A stretch of 64,000 nucleotides of DNA from Spirochaetales bacterium (lineage in GTDB: Bacteria; Spirochaetota; Spirochaetia; JABEVK01). Position numbers and translations under genes: made by a program. Below the pieces are notes generated by a model. The model saw only the letters and a program-made list of their open reading frames with translations, made no database searches and was not told the origin of the DNA. The DNA is taken from the NCBI GenBank assembly GCA_947478845.1, contig CANJXC010000002.1, forward strand, positions 288,767-352,766, read 5' to 3'. Of the stretch, positions 58,652 through 64,000 are shown in pieces (position 1 is the stretch's first letter; each line of letters starts with the position of its first letter).

Positions 58652-59620
58652 ATGCCACAAAGGCTGGCGTCGATGGTGCTTGGTCTGTTGGGATCCATAA
58701 TGACGCTGGATGCCGACCCCGGTGCCCCGGGCATGCTTGCCGTAACCGGTGCGTTGAGTACTCATGATCCCACAATAGCCAAGGTGACCGACCGCTATGT
58801 GCGTGTGGCAAGCGGCCGCGGGATTCCTATCGCAGCTTCGCCGGACTTGCTTACCTGGACCACGGCGGGCCAAGTGTTCGCCACCAACCCGGCGTGGACT
58901 TCCCAGCAGATTCCTGGCTCTACCGACTTGTGGGCTCCCGACCTCGTATTGCGGGACGGCCAGTGGCGCCTGTACTACGCTGTTTCTACTTTCGGCTCTA
59001 ACCGCTCGGCCATCGGTCTTGCGGTCAATAGCCACCTAGATCCGGAGCATCCAGAGAAGGGCTGGGAAGACCTAGGCTCGGTGTTTGAAACCTTTCCCAC
59101 CAGCGATGTGAACGCCATCGACCCGCAGATTGCCAGCGATGGCAAGAAAGACTGGCTGGTGTTCGGTTCTTTTTGGTCGGGGATCCGACTAGTGCCTCTC
59201 GATGCTACTGGAAAGGTTGTGGCCGGCGAGGTGCCCCAGCCGTTGGCCCAACGCCCCGACCCGCCTGATGCGATAGAAGGGGCCTTCCTTTACCGCCATG
59301 GTGACTGGTACTACTTGTTTGTTTCGTTTGATTTTTGTTGCAAGGGCCTACAATCAACCTACAACATCCGCGTGGGCCGCTCCAAAAATTTCACTGGTCC
59401 GTATACCGATAGGGAAGGCATAGCGATGCTCCTCGGAGGTGGCACCCTCGTCAAAGGAAAAGGCTCGCGAGACATCGGGCCAGGCCATAACTCGATTTTG
59501 GTCGATGGCAGCCAGGAGTACTTGGTTTACCACGCCTACGATGTTCAGGTAGCGGGAATGTCACGGTTGCGCATCCAGCAGCTCACTTGGGACGCGCAGG
59601 GATGGCCCGTAGCTCCTTAA
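58652..59620 (+). CDS. GH43 endo-arabinanase-like glycosidase, possibly exported
   Basis: 322 residues, five-blade propeller family. Catalytic triad candidates: Asp39 in THDPTIAK (base), Asp157 in AIDPQI (pKa modulator), Glu209 in IEGAFLY (acid). LWAPDLVLRDGQWRLYYAVSTFGSNRSAIGLA is typical of endo-1,5-alpha-arabinanases. The first ~22 residues (MPQRLASMVLGLLGSIMTLDA) are hydrophobic enough to be a signal peptide, so it would act outside the cytoplasm and cut arabinan before uptake. It begins 2 bp after the third GH51 gene. Confidence 0.88.
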   Translation: MPQRLASMVLGLLGSIMTLDADPGAPGMLAVTGALSTHDPTIAKVTDRYVRVASGRGIPIAASPDLLTWTTAGQVFATNPAWTSQQIPGSTDLWAPDLVLRDGQWRLYYAVSTFGSNRSAIGLAVNSHLDPEHPEKGWEDLGSVFETFPTSDVNAIDPQIASDGKKDWLVFGSFWSGIRLVPLDATGKVVAGEVPQPLAQRPDPPDAIEGAFLYRHGDWYYLFVSFDFCCKGLQSTYNIRVGRSKNFTGPYTDREGIAMLLGGGTLVKGKGSRDIGPGHNSILVDGSQEYLVYHAYDVQVAGMSRLRIQQLTWDAQGWPVAP

Positions 59621-60402
59621 ATATCGAGGGACTTCTCCACCCGCGTGAACTGCTCATCTTCAGCCTTGTGGGTGTAAGCATCCGAAGCGATGAAGAACAC
59701 CAGAGACACAACGATTCCTACGGCCAGGGCGACACCCAGGGACTGATACCATTTGATCCAAGGATGGCTGGGCGCCGGGAGTAGCGCCATGGCCAGCACC
59801 GTCAGAAGCGCGAGCACCACGCACACCAAAGTGGTCATTCCATCAAGCGTTCCTGAGGGACTATCGACCCGCTTATCCCGCAAATCGACAATCTTGTTCA
59901 CCTCTTCCAGCATCGTTTGGGCTTCCGCTTTCTTTTGGGCGTCGGCTTCGATGTCCTTTTCCAAAACATTGAACTCTTCGAGCAGCTTTTCGAAGGCTTT
60001 CTCGGTTCGTGGGTCGCCTCCTGAGGGCGGGGTCATGTCGATTTCGTACTTGCGCACGTCTTCCAAATAATCCAGAACAAGTTCCTTCACCTTCGGTGCT
60101 AAATTAGGGTCAAAGGCCCTTGTTTCAAGGATGATGGATTCTAGGGTAGTTGTCTCGCCAAACAGGGTGGTCTGAGCCGCACTCTGATCGCTCCAAACGT
60201 TCACGATGATGAAGGCTAGCAGCAGCGTAAAGGCAGTTCCAATGAAACTAAAGACGGCAACTTGGCCATCGGTGTCGCGCTGCTCGAGTTTGATGTAGCC
60301 TTTGAGAACCGCAAGCACAACGGGAACAACCACAACAAGAGGTATCCCGATGCAAATCAGCACAATAAACAGAGGCGGTAAAGACAAAAACGCTTCGAGC
60401 AT
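59617..60402 (-). CDS. DUF4239 (bestrophin-like) membrane protein, copy 1
   Basis: 261 residues. Two N-terminal helices, a charged segment (KLEQRDTDGQ), a hydrophobic region with the DUF4239 signature FIGTAFTLLLAFIIVNVWSDQ, an acidic helical region (~90-185) and two C-terminal helices. ATG 60402 with GGGAG upstream gives the same length as the neighbouring copy. It overlaps the convergent GH43 gene by 4 bp. Function of the family is unknown; a membrane channel-like or scaffold role has been suggested by the bestrophin resemblance. Confidence 0.8.
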   Translation of the reverse strand: MLEAFLSLPPLFIVLICIGIPLVVVVPVVLAVLKGYIKLEQRDTDGQVAVFSFIGTAFTLLLAFIIVNVWSDQSAAQTTLFGETTTLESIILETRAFDPNLAPKVKELVLDYLEDVRKYEIDMTPPSGGDPRTEKAFEKLLEEFNVLEKDIEADAQKKAEAQTMLEEVNKIVDLRDKRVDSPSGTLDGMTTLVCVVLALLTVLAMALLPAPSHPWIKWYQSLGVALAVGIVVSLVFFIASDAYTHKAEDEQFTRVEKSLDI

Positions 60403-60516
60403 AGCTCTCTCCCTAACAAACAAGTAGTAATTTAGGACCCACTGCCTTCGTTAGATTGCACCTCTTGGCACCTCCACGAAGACTTGAGGCTCAAAATGTC
60501 CCAAAAACAACTAGGC

Positions 60517-60522
60517 TGTCAA
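60517..60522 (-). promoter_or_regulatory. -35-like element upstream of DUF4239 copy 1
   Basis: Minus-strand TTGACA inside GGCTTGACAGC, an 11-bp sequence also present upstream of copy 2 (TTGACA at 61427-61432). No convincing -10 is seen at either copy. Confidence 0.35.
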
Positions 60523-60564
60523 GCCAAAAAATACCTGGCATTTCCTGCGCCCAATTTTTGCTAA

Positions 60565-61350
60565 CTAGAGATCCAGAGACTTTTCAACGCGCACAAACTG
60601 CTCATCTTCCGCTTTGTTGGTGTAAGAATCTGAAGCGATGAAAAACACTAAGGAGATGACAATTCCTACGGCCAACGCGACACCAATGGATTGAACCCAT
60701 TTGATCCAGGCGTGGCTAGGGGGAGGGAGAAGCGACATCGCAAGGACCGTGAGTAACGCCAACATGACGCACACCAAGGTGGTCATACCATCGAGGGTCC
60801 CTGAAGCGCTGTCAACGCGGGTGTCACGAAGGTCAACGATTTTATTCACCTCTTCCAGAAGAATTTGTGCTTCGGCTTTCTTTTGGTCATCGGCTTCGAG
60901 GTCCTTCTCCAAAACGTTGAACTCCTCGAGCAACCTTTCGAAGGCCTTTTCCGTTCGCGGATCCCCTCCTGAGGGCGGAGTCTGATCGATTTCGTACTTG
61001 CGCACGTCTTCGAGATACTCCAGCACGAGTTTTTTAATTTCTGGTGCTAACTTTGGGTCAAAGGCTTTTGTTTCAACAATGATCGATTCTAGGGTAGTTG
61101 TCTCGCTGAAGAGAGTGTTCTGAGCTGCACTCTGATCGCTCCATACGTTGACAATAATGAAGGCTAGCAACAGCGTAAAGGCAGTGCCAATAAAACCAAA
61201 AACGGCCACTTGACCATCTACGTCCCGCTGTTCGAGTTTGATGTGACCTTTCAGGACGGCATGCACAACGGGTATCACAATGGCCACGGGAGTTGCGATG
61301 CAAATCATCACAATGAGCAAAGGCGGTAAAGACAAAAACGCTTCGAGCAT
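60565..61350 (-). CDS. DUF4239 (bestrophin-like) membrane protein, copy 2
   Basis: 261 residues, same length and order of segments as copy 1 and highly similar throughout, e.g. FLSLPPLLIVMICIA, FTLLLAFIIVNVWSDQSAAQ and TPPSGGDPRTEKAFERLLEEF. It lies upstream of copy 1 with a 162-bp gap, so each may have its own promoter. A recent tandem duplication is likely; differences cluster in the membrane helices and at wobble bases. Confidence 0.8.
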   Translation of the reverse strand: MLEAFLSLPPLLIVMICIATPVAIVIPVVHAVLKGHIKLEQRDVDGQVAVFGFIGTAFTLLLAFIIVNVWSDQSAAQNTLFSETTTLESIIVETKAFDPKLAPEIKKLVLEYLEDVRKYEIDQTPPSGGDPRTEKAFERLLEEFNVLEKDLEADDQKKAEAQILLEEVNKIVDLRDTRVDSASGTLDGMTTLVCVMLALLTVLAMSLLPPPSHAWIKWVQSIGVALAVGIVISLVFFIASDSYTNKAEDEQFVRVEKSLDL

Positions 61351-61426
61351 AATTCTTCCTTTAGTTAGCTTACTAACTTAGTCAGCAACGCTGACAAAAG
61401 TAGACTGTTAACTGAAAGGAAAAAGC

Positions 61427-61432
61427 TGTCAA
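61427..61432 (-). promoter_or_regulatory. -35-like element upstream of DUF4239 copy 2
   Basis: Minus-strand TTGACA within the 11-bp GGCTTGACAGC shared with copy 1. The spacing to the start codon differs between the copies. Confidence 0.35.
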
Positions 61433-61522
61433 GCCGTAAACCTGGGCCCTAGGTAGAGTGCTCTTCGCGAGTAGCCTGTAGCCTTTCACCTTCTCGGGTG
61501 TTCTGAGAGGAAAGAGGCAAGG

Positions 61523-62197
61523 ATGCGCATTTTATTAGTGGAAGACGAAGAAAAGATAGCCCTATTTATCAAACGCGGACTCCAAGAGGCCGGGTATCAG
61601 GTTGAGACTTGTGGCGACGGTAACCAAGCCCTCGACGACGCCCGCAATACCGACTACGACGTGGTGGTTTTGGACATTGCCTTGCCGGGGCGGGATGGCC
61701 TTTCGGTTTGCCGAGCCCTGCGCCAACACCGGCGGACTATGCCTATTCTTATGCTTTCGGCTTTGGACTCCGTTCCCGATAGAATTGCCGGGCTCGATGC
61801 CGGTGCAAATGACTACCTCACTAAGCCATTCGCGTTCGAGGAGTTTCTGGCCCGTATCCGGGCCTTGCTGCGCAAGATCGACGCCACCGAGGCCACCAGC
61901 CTGGAATGTGCCGATTTGAGGGTGAATCTGTTGTCGCACAAAGTGGAGAGAGCTGGCAGGCCCATCGAGCTATCGAACAAGGAGTTTGCGCTGCTGGAGT
62001 ATCTGATGCGGTCGCAGGGGCGAATCGTGACCCGCAACATGATTAGCGAGCACGTGTGGAATCTAGATTTCCATACGATGACTAACGTTATCGAAGTCTA
62101 CATCAATTACCTAAGGCGCAAGATCGACGATGAGTTTCCTCTCAAACTGATTCGGACCATCCGCGGTCGGGGTTACCAGATCTCGGGGGAGCCATGA
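61523..62197 (+). CDS. OmpR/PhoB-type response regulator
   Basis: 224 residues. Receiver domain with acidic pocket LLVEDEEK and phospho-acceptor Asp51 in VVVLDIALPG, Lys in YLTKPF; then a winged helix with ELSNKEFALLEYLMRSQGRIVTR and VEVYINYLRRKID. It resembles the CusR/PcoR group of metal-sensing regulators. SD AGAGGCAAGG precedes ATG 61523. It overlaps the kinase gene by 4 bp, so the pair forms a two-component system. Confidence 0.94.
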   Translation: MRILLVEDEEKIALFIKRGLQEAGYQVETCGDGNQALDDARNTDYDVVVLDIALPGRDGLSVCRALRQHRRTMPILMLSALDSVPDRIAGLDAGANDYLTKPFAFEEFLARIRALLRKIDATEATSLECADLRVNLLSHKVERAGRPIELSNKEFALLEYLMRSQGRIVTRNMISEHVWNLDFHTMTNVIEVYINYLRRKIDDEFPLKLIRTIRGRGYQISGEP

Positions 62198-63684
62198 AAC
62201 CGGGGCTTCGGCTACGGGTAACGCTTTGGTCGCTGGCAGCAAACGGGCTGTTTTTGACCGCTGGCACTTTTTTCTTGTTCTGGCTTCTCGACCAGCAACT
62301 CACCGGTGCGCTCGACGAAGCCCTGGCCGTGCAGGCGCGCGCCACCGCGGGGCTTGTAGAATCGTGGGTTCTTGCCGAACTCAAGCAAACCGCAACAACC
62401 GGCTCGGCAAATACTGTTGCCAGCCTACTGGCCTCAGACTCAAAGCGCGCCGGCCTGCAGGACCTCTTCACCCCGCCCAAGGATGTTCCAGCCAACCTTT
62501 CGACGATGACGTCACTACTGGACTCCGAAGGGCAGGTTGTGCTCTCAACCCATGCTCCTAACGCAATGGATGTTCCCGACGAAAGCGTGTTGCGAGTGGT
62601 TCGTAGCGGTCGCATTCATCAGGCCCTGGTCACCGTAACCGACTCTCAAGACCAAGAGAATGCGTTCCGAGTTGCGACCGCGCCTGTTACCATCGGTGGA
62701 CAAGTGGATGCCTTTGTGCAAGTCCTCGGACCCTTGCAGGCACTGCGGTCTACCTTGATCCGTGTGCAGACCGTCTTGGTGTTCTGTGTGGTGGTACTCA
62801 TGGCACTCAACGGTTGGCTGGTGGGCCTTGCCCTCAAACGGGCCTTTCAGCCGGTGGACAGGTTGGTGGCCGATATTCACCGCATCACAGAAAAGAATCT
62901 CTCGGTGCGGGTTCCCGTACCTGCAACCCAAGATGAGATCCGCCGGCTCAGTGAAACCTTCAACGCCATGCTCGAAAGGCTTGATCGTGGCTTTCAGTTT
63001 CAGTCGAGGTTGTTTCAGGACCTCTCGCACCAACTCAGGACGCCCCTAGCCATTTTAACCGGAACCCTAGAGACCGCCCTTCATCAGGCCCGCACGGTGG
63101 AGGAATACCGCTCCATTCTCGAAAGCAATCTGGACGAGGTGAGCCGGGTCACCCAGCTCATCGAAAGCCTCCTGCTGCTGGCTCGCCTCGACTCCCAGCA
63201 GATGGAGCTCAATACCGAGCGGATCGACCTAGGCGATTTCTGCCGCCAATGGGTGGAAGACTTCTCGCTGCTGTTTGGCTCCCGGGAACTCACTCCCGTC
63301 TGGAAACAAGACAGCCCCCTGCTGGTGAGCCTCGACGAAGCCCGGCTCGGTCAGGCTCTGTTGAATCTGCTCGACAATGCTGTCAAACACAGTCCCGTGG
63401 GAGGTTTTATTACTTTCCATCTTTACCGCAGTCAAAACATGGCTGTTCTGGACCTGATCAATCAGGGGCCTTCGCTTGTCCCCGGTACCGAAGAGGCAAT
63501 TTTTCAGCGCTTCTATCGCGCCACCGATGGCAAACCCGGTTTTGGGCTGGGGCTACCCATTGCCCGGGCTGCGGCAGAACTCCATGGAGGAACACTCAGC
63601 GCCTTCACTCCATCACACCCGGGAGCCGGCTTTCGGCTCAGTTTGCCTCTTCTGGTGGCTGAGAGAAGTTTAATTTCCAATTAA
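62194..63684 (+). CDS. sensor histidine kinase, partner of the response regulator
   Basis: 496 residues. One N-terminal helix, a periplasmic sensor of about 150 residues, a second helix (~190-210), a HAMP domain (FQPVDRLVADIHRITEKNLSVRV), the H-box FQDLSHQLRTPL with His279, and the ATPase: LLNLLDNAVKHSPVGG and GFGLGLPIARAAAELHGG. The G1 box is degenerate (LINQGPSL). The start overlaps the regulator stop (ATGA). Heavy-metal or envelope stress sensing is possible but not shown. Confidence 0.93.
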   Translation: MKPGLRLRVTLWSLAANGLFLTAGTFFLFWLLDQQLTGALDEALAVQARATAGLVESWVLAELKQTATTGSANTVASLLASDSKRAGLQDLFTPPKDVPANLSTMTSLLDSEGQVVLSTHAPNAMDVPDESVLRVVRSGRIHQALVTVTDSQDQENAFRVATAPVTIGGQVDAFVQVLGPLQALRSTLIRVQTVLVFCVVVLMALNGWLVGLALKRAFQPVDRLVADIHRITEKNLSVRVPVPATQDEIRRLSETFNAMLERLDRGFQFQSRLFQDLSHQLRTPLAILTGTLETALHQARTVEEYRSILESNLDEVSRVTQLIESLLLLARLDSQQMELNTERIDLGDFCRQWVEDFSLLFGSRELTPVWKQDSPLLVSLDEARLGQALLNLLDNAVKHSPVGGFITFHLYRSQNMAVLDLINQGPSLVPGTEEAIFQRFYRATDGKPGFGLGLPIARAAAELHGGTLSAFTPSHPGAGFRLSLPLLVAERSLISN

Positions 63685-63730
63685 CGGGGTCCTCAGGTGG
63701 CTGTTGTAGTTTGAACACAGGAGATTCAAA

Positions 63731-63913
63731 ATGCGCAAAATGCTGTTGCTTTCGATTCTGTTTTCGCTCGTCTCGGCCGGACTTGTGTTCGCTGCCACCC
63801 CCACCAAAACGGTGGCTGCTACGTTCGTTTCGTTCAAGGCTGCCGACTCAGCTGTCAGCACCGACGATAGACTTCCTCAATACACCGACGAGGCGCTTCC
63901 GCTTTTGACGTAG
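63731..63913 (+). CDS. small exported peptide (60 aa)
   Basis: Signal peptide KMLLLSILFSLVSAGLVFAA and a mature part of about 40 residues (TPTKTVAATFVSFKAADSAVSTDDRLPQY...). No Cys, no metal motif, and no family recognised. AGGAG lies seven bases before ATG 63731. It starts 46 bp after the kinase, so it may be part of the same operon or a target of it. Confidence 0.55.
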   Translation: MRKMLLLSILFSLVSAGLVFAATPTKTVAATFVSFKAADSAVSTDDRLPQYTDEALPLLT

Positions 63914-63973
63914 AAAAGCGGCGGGACATCTCTATGATGGGTTTACCACAACTACAACATGGAGAGCCCGCCA

Positions 63974-64000
63974 ATGCGTCAGAAGGAGAGGAGGATGCAC
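63974..64000 (+). CDS. possible start of a further gene (cut by window end)
   Basis: An ATG at 63995 is preceded by AAGGAG six bases upstream; an in-frame ATG at 63974 is also possible. Only nine codons at most are inside the window, so nothing can be said about the product. Confidence 0.3.

Noticed and set aside
1..64000. tRNA, rRNA, prophage and integration-site search by eye
   Set aside because: No cloverleaf with a TTC-arm, no rRNA-like sequence and no integrase or phage structural genes were recognised.

Overview
The window is a dense, GC-rich bacterial chromosome segment with about 64 protein genes, one riboswitch and no rRNA or tRNA gene that I can see. The best guess for the host is a spirochaete (Spirochaetota). 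The alanyl-tRNA synthetase is the short ~600-residue form without the C-terminal C-Ala domain. There is a string of InlB-type-repeat lipoproteins carrying an N-terminal SARTI-like motif, a PD-(D/E)XK 'transposase'-type nuclease with an AEGK-repeat tail, and a TPR/hypothetical pair fused into a his operon. This is inference from gene content, not a database match.

Layout. 1-4.6 kb: serine acetyltransferase (partial), heme O synthase, a DUF2231-DOMON membrane haemoprotein candidate, and a small operon ending in glyA. 4.6-10.7 kb: five lipoproteins, four of them a tandem paralogous operon in which two copies share a nearly identical 232-bp tract. 10.9-19.2 kb: the PD-(D/E)XK nuclease, a DUF4015 glycosidase-like exported protein, azlCD, deoD, an ABC-2 exporter (ATPase and two permeases) and an MFS transporter. 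19.2-27.3 kb: a small orphan antitoxin-like ORF, alaS, then an unusual group: MDR reductase, acyltransferase, a PTPS-family protein with Glu in place of the catalytic Cys, a glycosyltransferase-methyltransferase fusion, a TauE-type exporter and a nucleotidyltransferase-P-loop fusion. 27.5-31.5 kb: a membrane histidine kinase, then a TPP riboswitch controlling a thiamine-precursor importer (thiXYZ).

31.5-37.7 kb: a LacI-controlled sugar importer with an intracellular amylosucrase, probably a sucrose-use operon. 37.7-44.2 kb (minus strand): eight tightly coupled genes mixing hisZ-hisG-hisB with HEAT, CPBP-protease, TPR and M15-peptidase genes. 44.3-47 kb: divergent AraC regulator and ThuA/Gfo-Idh-MocA operon. 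47-59.6 kb: an arabinan-use locus with three GH51 arabinofuranosidases, one GH43 arabinanase, a five-gene oligopeptide-type importer and an ArsR-type regulator with a large C-terminal domain. 59.6-64 kb: two tandem DUF4239 membrane proteins, a two-component system and a small exported peptide.

Two genome-level themes stand out. First, many transcription-unit-heading genes have a -10-like hexamer ending about 6-11 nt before the start codon and no Shine-Dalgarno sequence, which suggests leaderless or near-leaderless mRNAs, whereas operon-internal and importer genes mostly have good SD sequences. Second, genes inside operons are very often joined by 1-4 bp stop/start overlaps, implying translational coupling. 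The most promising undescribed system is the reductase / PTPS-like / glycosyltransferase-methyltransferase group at 21.4-27.3 kb.
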